Source: Homarus americanus (lineage: Eukaryota; Arthropoda; Malacostraca; Decapoda; Nephropidae). From it: a DNA stretch of 64,000 bases. The notes beneath the pieces were generated by a model. The model worked only from the letters and a program-made list of their open reading frames with translations, made no database searches and had not been told where the DNA came from. This document shows, piece by piece, positions 23,809 to 36,300 of the stretch. Where the stretch lies: NCBI RefSeq assembly GCF_018991925.1, contig NW_024736071.1, positions 15,358,787 to 15,422,786 of the forward strand, written 5' to 3'. Positions within the stretch are counted from its first letter, which is position 1; each line of letters starts with the position of its first letter. Both the position numbers and the translations under genes were made by a program.

Positions 23809-24094
23809 GCTTGGTCAATTCAAGGTGTTATTGGTAGTGATTGGAAATTTGGCTAATGGCCCGACAATAGTGCCAGAATACTTATTTTCGACGATTCCAA
23901 GTTCCAATTTTGATGCATTACTGTGAATGGGTTTTCGTAACAGCGTACCACGGTGGTAGGTGGAGAACAGTGCCAAGCGTGGTGGACCGATCGGACTGGC
24001 ACTATATCTAACGATATATTGTAACTATAAGTTAGGCAATCTGCAATATCAGGCAATCTGTAAAATATCTATGAGACTCTTCCGTTTATGTTGC

Positions 24095-24380
24095 GTATAG
24101 GTTAGGTTAGGTTAGGTTAGGTTAGGTCAGGTCAGGCTACGTTAGGTTAGGTTAGGTCAGGTCAGGTCAGGCTACGTTAGGTTAGGTTAGGTCAGGCTAG
24201 GCTAGGCTAGGCGAGGCTAGGCTAGGCTAGGTCAGGCCAGGTCAGGTCAGGCTACGTTAGGTTAGGTTAGGTTAGGTTAGGTTAGGCTAGGCTAGGCTAG
24301 GTCAGGCCAGGTCAGGCTTGGCTAGGATAGGCTAGGCCAGATCAGGCTAGGCTAGGCTAGTTCAGGTCACGTTAGGTTTG
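24095..24380. repeat. TTAGG-type array with TCAGG and CTAGG variants
   Basis: GGTTA, GGTCA and GGCTA pentamers in blocks; a segment with GGCTACGTTAGG recurs at least three times. Interstitial. Confidence 0.88.
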
Positions 24381-24598
24381 GTGGAGTGTGAAATTTAATT
24401 AAATTTTCACCCATCTTAGCTGAATAAGGCTTATTACCCGGAGTCTCAAAAGCCCTTGCCATACCGGACCTGGAGTTATGAATGCCCGAGTTTGAAGACA
24501 GCCAGAGACTTCAGGTTACGCCAAGAAAGAAGAAAAAATCCTCTCCCAAGATGACTGTCGTATTTGCTTTTCATCTGAATTAAGCGAATTCAGGCGAA

Positions 24599-25415
24599 CG
24601 TAACACGTTCCTCTTACCTGTAATACACCATCCAGCCCACACGTTCCTCACACTTGTAATACACCGTCTAGCCCACACGTTCCCCACACCTGTAATACAC
24701 CATCCAGCCCACACGTTCCTCACACCTGTAACACACCGTCCAGCCCACACATTCCCCACACCTGTACACCGTCCAGCCACACGTTCCTCACACCTGCTGA
24801 TACCGTCCGACCCCACGTTCCTCACACCTGTAATATACCATCCAGTCCACACGTTTCCTCACACCTGTAATACACCGTCCAGCCCACACGTTCCTCACAC
24901 CTGTAATATACCATCCAACTTCCCACGTTCCTCACACCTGTAATATACATCAACCCTCGTTCCTCCACCATACACCGTCCAGCCCATGTTCCTCACACCT
25001 GTAATATATCATCCAGCCCACACGTTCCTCACACCTGTAATACACCGTCCAGCCCACGTTTCCTCCACACCTGTAATATGCATCCAGCCCACACGTTCTC
25101 ACACCTGCTGTGTCAGCGTTCCTCACACCTGTAATACCATCCAGCCCACGTTCCTCACACCTGTAATACACCGTCAGCCCACACGTTCCTCACCTGTACC
25201 GTCCAGCCCACACGTTCCTCACACCTGTAATACACCGTCCAGCCCACACGTTCCTCACACCTGTAATACACCGTCCAGCCCACACGTTCCTCACACCTGT
25301 AATACACCGTCCAGCCCACACGTTCCTCACACCTGTAATACACCGTCCAGCCCACACGTTCCTCACACCTGTAATACACCGTCCAGCCCACACGTTCCTC
25401 ACACCTGTAATACAC
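24599..25415. repeat. 36-bp satellite, left part
   Basis: Unit of CACACGTTCCTCACACCTGT then AATACACCGTCCAGCC. The right end (25205-25415) is nearly perfect; the left has many small deletions. The LINE at 25416 interrupts it. Confidence 0.95.
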
Positions 25416-25878
25416 ATAAGAACATAAGAAAATAAGAGTCTGCAATTGGCCGGTTGGCCTGTGCATGGCAGCTCCTGTCGAGAGTTACTACCACTCTCTA
25501 TCATCCATGAATCTATCCAGCCTCCTTTTGAAACTTTCCAGCATTCCAGCACTTACTACAAAGTTGCTAAGCTTGTTCCACTCGTCCAACACCCTATTTG
25601 TGAACCAGTTTCTTCCTATCTCCCTCCTAAACCTAAACTTATCCAACTTAAATCCGTTGCTCCGAGTCCTATCCTGCTCGGATATTATAAGAACTTTACC
25701 TATATCCCCTTTATTGATTCCTTTCACCCACTTAAATACTTCTATCATATCTCCCCGCACTCTTCGTCTTTCTAGGGAATGCAAGTTTAGTTTCTTTAAC
25801 CTATCCTGATATGGAAGGTTTCTAAGTCCCGGAATCATTTTCGTCATTCTTCGCTGCACCGACTCTAGTGAATTGATA
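25416..25878 (-). mobile_element. 5'-truncated non-LTR retrotransposon (LINE), inserted in a 36-bp satellite
   Basis: The fragment carries the last 129 codons of a LINE ORF2, a 3' UTR of about 70 bases (minus strand contains AGGCCAACCGGCCAATTGCA) and a tail of repeated TTCTTATG units at the left end. Both flanks are the same satellite (24599-25415 and 25879-26660), so the ends are unusually well defined: satellite stops after AATACAC at 25415 and resumes at TCCAGCC near 25879. No target-site duplication is apparent; one to three satellite bases seem to be missing. A microsatellite-like 3' end instead of poly(A) and 5' truncation resemble CR1-like or related LINE clades; the clade is my inference. 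Confidence 0.85.
25488..25877 (-). pseudogene. C-terminal 129 residues of a LINE reverse transcriptase ORF2 (5'-truncated)
   Basis: The frame is open from the truncation point to TAG with no frameshift. It begins INSLESVQRRMTKMIPGLRN and continues with LERRRVRGDMIEVFKWVKGI and NWFTNRVLDEWNKLSN, ending RRLDRFMDDREW. This is the region C-terminal to the polymerase core found in many arthropod and other animal LINE ORF2 proteins ('thumb and tail' segment). The catalytic YxDD region and endonuclease are absent, so the copy is inactive. The undamaged frame suggests a fairly recent insertion. Confidence 0.88.
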
Positions 25879-26660
25879 TCCAGCCCACACGTTCCTCACA
25901 CCTGTAATACAAAATCCAGCCCACACGTTCCTCACACCTGTAATACACCACCCAGCCCACACGTTCGTCACACCTGTAATACACCGTCTAGCCCACACGT
26001 TCCTCACACCTGTAATACACCGCCCATCCCACGTTCCTCACACCTGTAATGCCGTCAGCCACACACGTTCCTCACCTGTAATACACCGCCCAGCCCACAC
26101 GTTCCTCACACACAAGAATACACCGTCAACCACACGTTTCCTCACACCTGTAATACACCGTCCTGCCCACGTTCCTCACACCTGTAATACACCGCCCATC
26201 CCACACGTTCCTCACCTGTAATACACCGTCCAGCCCGTTCCTCACACCTGTAATACACTTGGCCACACGTTCGTCACACACCTTAATACACCGTCAGCCC
26301 ACAAGTTCCTCACACCTGTAATACCATAGCCCACACGTTCCTCACACCTGTAATATACCATCCAGCCACGTTTCTACACCTATGTACCATCGAGCCCACA
26401 CGTTCACTCACACCTGTAATACACCGTCAGCCACGTTCCTCACACCTGTAATACACCGTCCAGCCCACACGTTCCTCACACCTGTAATACACCGTCCAGC
26501 TCACACGTTCCTCACACCTGTAATACACCGTCCAGCTCACACGTTCCTCACACCTGTAATACACCGCCCAGCCCACACGTTCCTCACACCTGTAATACAC
26601 CGTCCAGCCCACACGTTCCTCACACCTGTAATACACCGCTCAGCTCACACGTTCATTAGT
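25879..26660. repeat. 36-bp satellite, right part
   Basis: Same 36-bp unit resuming directly after the LINE. The middle (26000-26400) is degenerate; 26440-26650 is nearly perfect. Confidence 0.95.
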
Positions 26661-26767
26661 TTCCTGTCAACATAAACAGAAAAATAATTAATAATTTGTG
26701 GTGAATTTACTTTGATACTTCCTCCTGATTTTGGTAATATGAGGTAACCGTTCCTTTCTGGCAGACA

Positions 26768-27293
26768 TTAAAAGACGATAACTGACAGATAAAACAAGAC
26801 GATAACTTACAGATAAAACAAGACGATAACTGACAGATAAAACAAGACGATAACTGACAGATAAAACAAGACGATAACTTACAGATAAAACAAGACGATA
26901 ACTGACAGATAAAACAAGACGATAACTTACAGATAAAACAAGACGATAACTTACAGATAAAACAAGACGATAACTGACAGATAAAACAAGACGATAACTG
27001 ACAGATAAAACAAGACGATAACGGACAGATAAAACAAGACGATAACTGACAGATAAAACAAGACGATAACGGACAGATAAAACAAGACGATAACTGACAG
27101 ATAAAACAAGACGATAACGGACAGATAAAACAAGACGATAACTGACATAAAACAAGACGATAACTGACAGATAAAACAAGACGATAACTGACAGATACAA
27201 CAAGACGATAACTGACAGATAAAACAAGACGATAACTGACAGATAAAACAAGACGATAACTGACAGATACAACAAGACGATAACTGACAGACA
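26768..27293. repeat. 24-bp minisatellite A
   Basis: About 21 copies of GACGATAACTGACAGATAAA plus ACAA, with AACTT and AACGG variants. Confidence 0.96.
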
Positions 27294-27345
27294 AGACACT
27301 ACAAGAGTACAGCTCCTTAAAGTACTACAAAAGAACAGTTCCTAA

Positions 27346-28022
27346 ACACTGGAAGGCGATGCCAGGCAGACACTGGAAGACGATGCCTGGCAGACACTGG
27401 AAGACGATGCCTGACAGACACTGGAAGACGATGCCTGACAGACACTGGAAGACGATGCCTGACAGACACTGGAAGGCGATGCCAGGCAGACACTGGAAGA
27501 CGATGCCTGGCAGACACTGGAAGACGATGCCTGACAGACACTGGAAGACGATGCCTGACAGACACTGGAAGACGATGCCTGACAGACACTGGAAGACGAT
27601 GCCTGACAGACACTGGAAGACGATGCTTGACACACTGGAAGACGATGCTTGGCAGACACTGGAAGACGATGCTTGGCAGACACTGGAAGACGATGCCTGA
27701 CAGACATGCCTGGACACACTGAAGACGATGCTTGAACTGGAAGACGATGCTTGGCAGACACTGGAAGACGATGTGGCAGATGCTGAAGGCGATGCCAGGC
27801 AGACACTGGAAGACGATGCCTGGCAGACACTGGAAGACGATGCCTGACAGACACTGGAAGACGATGCCTGACAGACACTGGAAGACGATGCCTGACAGAC
27901 ACTGGAAGACGATGCCTGACAGACACTGGAAGACGATGCTTGACACACTGGAAGACGATGCTTGGCAGACACTGGAAGACGATGCTTGGCAGACACTGGA
28001 AGACGATGCCTGGCAGACACTA
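27346..28022. repeat. 24-bp minisatellite B
   Basis: About 28 copies of GACGATGCCTGACAGACACT plus GGAA. A block of variants (GCC AGG, GCC TGG, GCC TGA, GCT TGG) recurs in the same order at 27350-27650 and 27785-28015, so a larger block was duplicated. Confidence 0.96.
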
Positions 28023-28300
28023 AGGCAATCAATTCAAGCAAAATGAAAATGCCAACAGCAAAACTTCCTCCCACTTACAAAAATCTATATTTGTGATTAA
28101 ATTGTAAGATAGCGAAATTGAGGTCGTGAGAGAGACTGGGGTCGTAAGAGACACACTGGGGTCGTAAGAGCGAGACTGGAGTCGTATTGCAGCATGACCC
28201 TCAAAAGCAGCCTGTGCAATATTGTGCAGCATGCCATTCAGCTCAATATTTCAACACTTGCAATCCAAGCAGCTCTAAGTGTGTGTGTGTGTGTCAGACA

Positions 28301-28486
<186 letters not shown>

Positions 28487-28686
28487 GATGGCGCCGACCA
28501 CATCATCATCATCATCACAGGTATCACTTTATTATCGTCAATATTGAATCTCACCAACTTAAAGATGCAACACTCAATAGGATATCTTCCCCTGTACCTC
28601 ATCCTCCTCCCTCAAGCAATCCGGCTACTGACCTTGACACTTGACCTTTAGGATTCAACAGTAATGCATGTGTTTGTCTTATGGAT

Positions 28687-28797
28687 GGAGGGGGGGGGAG
28701 AAAAGGGGGGAGGAAAGAAAGGAGGGAGGGGGAAGGGGAGGATAGGAGGGAGGGAGGGGGAAGAGGAAGAAAGGTGGGAACGGGAGGGGGGGGGGCG
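28687..28797. repeat. G-rich purine tract
   Basis: GGGAGGGGG-type sequence; several G4-capable runs on plus. Confidence 0.85.
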
Positions 28798-28883
28798 TGT
28801 TTGTTGATCTTGGGTGGACAAGTTTGGTGCCTGTGAGTCAAGTAGTTTTCTTGCTTGTTTGTTTTCGTTCAAATATGGTAATT

Positions 28884-28884
<1 letters not shown>

Positions 28885-28925
<41 letters not shown>

Positions 28926-28989
28926 ATTAAATGTTCTGTCCCCTTCACTGCCCCAACTCACACAGACAGACAGACAGACAGACAGACAG
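28885..28989. repeat. Two (CAGA)n blocks
   Basis: CAGA at 28885-28925 and 28963-28989 separated by unique sequence. Confidence 0.9.
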
Positions 28990-29529
28990 TATTAAACGTT
29001 GTCCCCCACACTGACCCACCTTACCTCTGTCACAGGAATACTCAGGACAGGATGCACAAAAGACAGTTAGGTCAGGTTAGGTTAGGTTCCATAATTCACT
29101 ATATGATTCTTAAATCCTTAGATAAATAATCCAGCCAATATGTCCACCATTTGTCTCAACACAATCCCTCATATTTCCACAATTAAAGAAATATTTCCAA
29201 TCGTTCTTTTAAAACCAATGGACAATAAATATTTCTCACATTTTTCAGGGCATTTAATTCTCACTACCACGATGTATTTCTCAGTCAATAAATAAAAATC
29301 ACGAGTATTGTTTTTTAATCTAATTTAATAACTATTTTTTTCCATTATCATACGAGTAGTCCTGAAGGTCTTGTCGACTTTATTACAACTGGATTACATG
29401 AGAATTTTTATCTAAGGGTAAATCCGGATTATTAACAGAAGGCGATGACGTCAGAACTCCCTGGACGGACAAAAGAAATCCCTTGAGACAACAGAGTTCC
29501 TAAAGCACATCAGAAATCCCTCTTCTGGC

Positions 29530-29948
29530 AACTAAATCCCCTGTATGGCAACTAAATACCCTGTATGACAACTAAATACCCTGTATGACAACTAAAACCC
29601 CTGTATGACAACTAAATCCCCTGTATGGCAACTAAATACCCTGTATGACAACTAAATACCCTGTATGACAACTAAATACCCTGTATGACAACTAAATACC
29701 CTGTATGACAACCCTGTATGACAAAACCCCTGTATGACAACGAAATCCCCTGTATGACAACTAAAACCCCTGTATGACAACTAAAACCCCTGTATGACAA
29801 CTAAAACCCCTGTATGACAACTAAAACCCCTGTATGACAACTAAAACCCCTGTATGACAACGAAATCCCCTGTATGACAACTAAAACCCCTGTATGATAA
29901 CTAAAACCCCTGTATGACAACGAAATCCCCTGTATGACAATGAAATCC
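29530..29948. repeat. 20-bp minisatellite
   Basis: About 21 copies of CTGTATGACAACTAAATACC, with an AAACCC variant dominating the right half and one truncated unit near 29703. Confidence 0.95.
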
Positions 29949-30008
29949 TACAGCTGATTTAAGAGGAGGAATCTTAGTAAACAGATTTCTAGATAAATGA
30001 ACTTATTT

Positions 30009-30175
30009 TAAGGGAGGAGAGAGGGAGGGGAGGAGAAGGGAGAGGAGGGAAAGGAGGGGGAGAGATAGTATGGAGAGAGGAGAGGAAAGGTAAGGGAGGG
30101 GATAAGAACTGGGAAGGGAGAGGAGAGGAGGGAAGGGGAGTGGAGAGTGAGGAGACGGGAGAGGAGAGGAGGGCC
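30009..30175. repeat. Polypurine tract
   Basis: GGGAGGAGAGGAG-type plus strand. Confidence 0.85.
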
Positions 30176-30235
30176 GACCCCTCTCCCCAGTGTTAAAGGT
30201 GAAAGTCAGAGAGAGCAAGCGTTATTCCGCTCCTC

Positions 30236-30900
30236 TCACCCCTACCACACACACCTGCTGTACACACCTGTTCTACCTCTCATCCCCACTACACACATCT
30301 GCTGTACACATCTGTTCTACCTCTCATCCCTACTACACACATCTGCTGTACACACCTGTTCTACCTCTCATCCCTACTACACACATCTGCTGTACACACC
30401 TGTTCTACCTCTCATCCCTACCCCAAACACTCACCTGCTGTACACACCTGTTCTACCTCTCATCCCTACTACACACATCTGCCGTACACACCTGTTCAAC
30501 CTCTCATCCCCACTACACACATCTGCTGTACACACCTGTTCTACCTCTCATCCCTACTACACACATCTGCTGTACACACCTGTTCTACCTCTCATCCCTA
30601 CTACACACATCTGCTGTACACACCTGTTCTACCTCTCATCCCTACCCCAAACACTCACCTGCTGTACACACCTGTTCTACCTCTCATCCCTACTACACAC
30701 ATCTGCCGTACACACCTGTTCAACCTCTCATCCCCACTACACACATCTGCTGTACACACCTGTTCTACCTCTCATCCCTACTACACACATCTGCTGTACA
30801 CACCTGTTCTACCTCTCATCCCTACCCCACACACTCACCTGCTGTACACACCTGTTCTACCTCTCATCCCTACTACACACATCTGCTGTATATCTCATCC
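30236..30900. repeat. 44-bp minisatellite with higher-order structure
   Basis: About 15 copies of CACACCTGTTCTACCTCTCA then TCCCTACTACACACATCTGC plus TGTA. A marked unit (CCCCAAACACTCACC, four bases longer) returns at 30421, 30645 and 30825. Confidence 0.95.
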
Positions 30901-30939
30901 TAACCCTTCAATTAAAATCTTTCTCAATCATTTCATCCA

Positions 30940-31505
30940 ACAACGAGACGACCAATCACCGAGTCAGTTACATACTCTGGGATCCTCCTCCAATCACAAC
31001 ACTAGAATTGCATAATTGTTTCCACATCTCTTTCCTCTCGACCAATCACAAGCCCAGGTACATATTTCTTTACACATCTCGTCCCTTTCGACCAATAACG
31101 CTCCAGTTACATACGTGTTTAGTTGTTCTTCCCTTTTGACCTATCACAACGCCAGTTACATATTCATTTACCTTTCACTTTCCTCTGGACCAACCACAAC
31201 GCTCTTTATACAACAGGGCATCCTCCTCCAATCACAGCGTTAAGAGTTTTGCATTTGTTTACGTTCATCTTCACTCTCGACCAATCACAAGGCCAGTTAC
31301 ATATCTATTTACAAGACGTTTCCCTCTTGATCAATCACAAGGCCAGTTACGTATCTATTTTCAATCATCTTCCCACTCGACTAATGGCGAAGTTAGTTTC
31401 CTATTTATTTACATTTCTCTTCTTTCCTCTCAACCAATCACAAGGCCAGTTACACACTCAATCATCCTTCTCCTCCTTTCTCCCCAGCCAATCAGTAACC
31501 CGGTC
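30940..31505. repeat. Diverged ~50-bp array carrying CCAAT boxes
   Basis: Eleven or so units containing ACCAATCACAAGGCCAGTTA followed by an ATTTAC/CTCTTCC spacer. About eight keep CCAAT or a close match. Confidence 0.78.
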
Positions 31506-31535
31506 ACATACTTTCACGACTTCCCCGACCCTCCG

Positions 31536-31581
31536 TGACGTCAGTCCCCGCAGGCTGTCAATATCAGCTGTTATTGACAGC
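31536..31581. promoter_or_regulatory. Full CRE palindrome and a 10-bp hairpin
   Basis: TGACGTCA at 31536-31543. GCTGTCAATA (31554-31563) and TATTGACAGC (31572-31581) form a perfect stem with an 8-base loop. Confidence 0.45.
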
Positions 31582-31651
31582 TTCTATAACAGACAGGTGC
31601 TTTAGGTTGCTATTGCACTTCCTGTCTAACTTACCGGTACACTTCTGTGAC

Positions 31652-31858
31652 CTTGTGAGTGAGTGAGTCAGTGGGTGTGTGAGTCAGTGAGTGATTCAGT
31701 GAGTGTGTGAGTGAGTGAGTCAGTGAGTGTGTGAGTTAATGAGTGTGCGTGTCAGTGAGTGTGCGAGTCAGTGAGTGAGTGAGTGAGTGAGTCAGCGTGT
31801 GAGTCAGTCAGTGAGTGTGAGTCAGTGAGTGTGTAAGTCAGTGAGTGAGTCAGTGAAG
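31652..31858. repeat. GTGAGTCA/GTGAGTGT octamer repeat
   Basis: Imperfect 4- and 8-bp repeats containing seven copies of TGAGTCA, the AP-1 consensus. Confidence 0.88.
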
Positions 31859-32099
31859 TGAATGGATAAGACCTCCAAGCTCACTCCACTTGACCAATAA
31901 GTTCACATCATCATAATTGTATCGAGGTAAGTTCGGATCAGATTCGAGTCCCCTGAATGAGACGATCGATACGAATTAACCCCGAGATGACTTGAAATCC
32001 AGAGAGAGATAATGTTGATTTCTCTTAGAGACATCGCCACTGTGGGCAGAGAGGATGACCAATTATTCGCCTGGCGAAGATATGGGTGTACTGTATTAC

Positions 32100-32548
32100 C
32101 CACCTACATCACCCACCTACACTCACCTCCATCACCCCACCTATTTACACCCACCTCATCACACCACCTCCATCACCCACCTCATCACCCACCACCCACC
32201 CACACCCACCCCATCACCCACCCACACCCACCTCATCAACCACCTACACCCACCTCATCACCCACCCATCACCCACCCACACCCACCCCATCACCCACCC
32301 ACCCCATCACCCACCTGCACCCACCCTCATCACCCACCCACACCCACCCCATCAACCACCTACACCCACCCCATCACCCACCTACACCCACCCCATCACC
32401 CACCCACACACCCACCCCATCACCCACCTACACCCACCTCATCACCCACCTACACCCACCTCATCATCCACCTACACCCACCTCATCATCCACCTGCACC
32501 CACCTACACCTACCTCATCACCCACCTCATCACCCACCTACACCATCC
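32100..32548. repeat. CACCCACCT-based C-rich minisatellite
   Basis: Mixed units CACCCACCTA and CACCCACCTCAT; virtually no G on plus. Confidence 0.9.
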
Positions 32549-32649
32549 ATGAGACACAGCAACCGTCGTCGTCATGCCAACCCTCCACCACCAGCTTCAA
32601 GTGGGATCTCGACTAATAAGCCTCAAGCTACACCTCAACACGTGGGTTG

Positions 32650-33383
32650 TTCTTCACTACACCAATTTGTTCAGTGTTCATTATTGTAGTTTGAACAAGT
32701 GGGTTTACTGTCCTCTACTAATGTTAATTTTTCAATACTGTAGATTCAACATATGGTATCCTTAATAAAAATGTGTTCATTGTTAAAAAATATCGTGGAT
32801 ATTGTATATGAGACAATAAAAGTTCAATGTTCAAATCAACGTGGATAGTGTACAAGACTAATGTTCAATGTTCAAAAGAAAATCATCAATTCATGGTGTA
32901 CAATGTCGTTTAAGATAGTCACTCATTCAATGTTCAATACTTCTCCTTTAAATTGTCATTATCATCCCACACCCAGGTATGTTCACTGTTCAGTATTGTA
33001 CCTTTAAGAGAGCCGCACATCGTCCTTGACAAACATATGTTCAATGTTCAATACTGTACCTTAAGCGGTGTATTCGACTTCAACATCGGTATGTTTAATG
33101 TTCAATACTGCAACTGTCAGAAGTGTGTATCGTCTCTAGTGCCAGTTTGTTCAGTGTTCAAATCTGAAGGTTCACTCCACAAATTTATATTGACAGTAGT
33201 TCATTTGTTGTGTTCAGTGCTTCATTTTTAAAAGGGACGTGTAACAGCCTGGCTCTCGTGTGTTCAATGTTCAATACTGCAACTTTAATGGTCGTGCATA
33301 ACTTCCTGGCACAAATGTGTTCAATGTTCAAAAATCCAGCTTTAACCCTTGACCGCATACCGTTCAACACAGACACAACACCA
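32650..33383. repeat. Old diverged ~57-bp array
   Basis: About 12 units headed by TGTTCAATGTTCAATACTG and often containing CTTTAA. Similar words (ATGTTCACTATTCACTC, GTGTTCAGAGTTCAA) reappear at 37185-37280, on the other side of the 43-bp array. Confidence 0.75.
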
Positions 33384-36300
33384 ACAGGGAGGCGGCCTAC
33401 AACCATGTGTCCCCTCCACAACACCAGCAGGGAGGCGGCCTACAACCATGTGTCCCCTCCACAACACCAACAGGGAGGCGGCCTACAACCATGTGTCCCC
33501 TCCACAACACCAGCAGGGAGGCGGCCTACAACCATGTGTCCCCTCCACAACACCAGCAGGGAGGCGGCGGCCTACAACCATGTGTCCCCTCCACAACACC
33601 AGCAGGGAGGCGGCCTACAACCATGTGTCCCTCCACAACACCAGCAAGGAGGCGGCCACAACCATGTCCCCTCCAACACCAGCAGGGAGGCGGCCTACAA
33701 CCATGTGTCCCTCCACAACACCAGCAAGGAGGCGGCCTACAACCATGTGTCCCTCCACAACACCAGCAGGGAGGCGGCCTACAACCATGTCCCCTCCACA
33801 ACACCAGCAAGGGGCGGCCTACAACCATGTCCTCACAACACCAGCAGGGAGGCGGCCTACAACCATGTGTCCCTCCACAACACCAGCAGGCGGCCTACCA
33901 TTTCCCTCACAACACCAGCAGGGAGGCGGCCTACAACCATGTGTCCCCTCCACAACACCAACAGGGGGCGGCCTACAACCATGTGTCCCTCCACAACACC
34001 AGCAGAGGCGGCCTACAACCATGTCCCTCCACAACACCAACAGGGAGGCGGCCTACAACCATGTGTCCCCTCCACAACACCAGCAGCGAGGCGGCCTACA
34101 ACCATGTCCCCTCCACAACACCAGCAGGGAGGCGGCCTACAACCATGTCCTCCACAACACCAGCAGGAGAGGCCTACAACCATGTGTCCCTCCACAACAC
34201 CAGCAGGGAGGCGGCCTACAACCATGTGTCCCTCCACAACACCAGCAGGAGGCCACCAGCCAGTGTCCCTCACACACCAGCAGGGAGCGGCCTACAACCA
34301 TGTGTCCCTCCACAACACCAGCAGGGAGGCGGCTACAACCATGTGTCCCTCCACAACACAGCAGGGAGGCGGCCTACAACCATGTCCCCTCCACAACACC
34401 AACAGGGAGGCCTACAACCATGTGTCCCTCCACCACCAGCAGGGGCCACAACCATGTCCCTCCACAACACCAGCAGGGGCGGCCTACAACCATGTCCCTC
34501 CCTGCCAGCAGGGAGGCAGCCTACAACCATGTGTCCCCTCCACAACACCAGCAGGGAGGCGGCCTACAACCATGTGTCCCCTCCACAACACCAGCAGGGG
34601 CGACAAACCATGTGTCCCCCACAACACCAACAGGAGGCGGCCTACAACCATGTGTCCCTCCACAACACCAACAGGGAGGCGGCCTACAACATGTGTCCCC
34701 TCCACAGCACCAACAGGGAGGCGGCCTACAACCATGTGTCCCTCCACAACACCAGCAGGGAGGCGGCCTACAACCATGTGTCCCCTCCACAACACCAGCA
34801 GGGAGGCAACCTACAACCATGTCCCCTCCACAACACCAGCAGGGGAGGCGGCCTACAAACATGTGTCCCTCCACAACACCAGCAGGAGGCGGCCTACAAC
34901 CATGTGTCCCTCCACAACACCAACAGGGAGGCGGCCTACAACCATGTGTCCCCTCCACAGCACCAGCAGGAGGCGGCCTACAACCATGTGTCCCTCCACA
35001 ACACCAAGAGAGGCGGCCTACAACCATGTGTCCCCTCACAACACCAGCAGGAGGCGGCCTACAACCATGTGTCCCTCCACAACACCAGCAGGGAGGCGGC
35101 CTACAACTGTCCCCTCACAACACCAGCAGGGAGGCGGCCTACAACCATGTGTCCCCTCCACAACACCAGCAGGGAGGCGGTCTACAACCATGTGTCCCTC
35201 CACAACACCAACAGGAGGCGGCCTACAACCATTGTCCCTCCACAACACCAGCAGAGGCGCCTGTGTCCCTCCACAACACCAGCAGGGCGGCCTACAACCA
35301 TGTCCCCTCCACAACACCAGCAGGAGGCGGCCTACAACCATGTGTCCCCTCCACAACACCAGCAGGAAGGCGGCCTACAACCCCCTCACACAACAGCAGG
35401 AGGCCTCAACCATGTGTCCCTCGACAACACCAGCAGGAGGCGGCCTACAACCATGTCCCTCCACAACACCAACAGGAGGCGGCCTACAACCATGTGTCCC
35501 TCGACAACACCAGCGGGAGGCGGCCTACAACCATGTCCCTCCACAACACCAGCAGGGGCGGCCTACAACCATGTGTCCCCTCGACAACACCAGCAGGGCG
35601 GCCTACAACCATGTGTCCCTCCACAGCACCAACAGGGAGGCGGCCTACAACCATGTGTCCCTCCACAACACCAGCAGGGAGGCGGCCTACAACCATGTGT
35701 CCCCTCCACAACACCAGCAGGGCGGCCTACAACCATGTGTCCCTCACAACACCAGCAGGGAGGCGGCCTACAACCATGTGTCCCTCGACAACACCAGCAG
35801 GAGGCGGCCTACAACCATGTGTCCCTCCACAACACCAGCAGGGAGGCGACCTACAACCACGTGTCCCTCCACAACACCAGCAGGGAGGCGGCCTACAACC
35901 ATGTGTCCCTCCACAACACCAGCAGGGAGGCGACCTACAACCATGTGTCCCTCGACAACACCAGCAGAGGCGGACAACCATGTTCCCTCACAACACCAGC
36001 GGGAGGCGGCCTACAACCATGTGTCCCTCCCGCACCACAGGCCCTACAACCATGCCTCACAACACCAACAGGAGGCGGCCTACAACCATGTGTCCCCTCC
36101 ACAACACCAGCAGGGGAGGCGGCCTACAACCATGTGTCCCTCACAACACCAGCAGGAGGCGGCCTACAACCATGTGTCCCTCACAACACAGCAGGGAGGC
36201 GGCCTACAACCATGTCCCCTCCACAACACCAGCAGGAGGCGGCCTACAACCATGTGTCCCTCCACAACACCAGCAGGGAGGCGGCCTACAACCATGTGTC

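Noticed and set aside
24580..26675. Tandem array suggestive of CRISPR repeats
   Set aside because: Units are contiguous without unique spacers; it is a eukaryotic satellite. The same applies to every other tandem array here.
26688..28074. Frames of 194-249 codons over the 24-bp arrays
   Set aside because: A 24-bp unit keeps frames open; peptides are pure octapeptide repeats.
30147..31139. 330-codon plus frame
   Set aside because: Covers the 44-bp minisatellite and runs on into the CCAAT array; repetitive composition, no domain.
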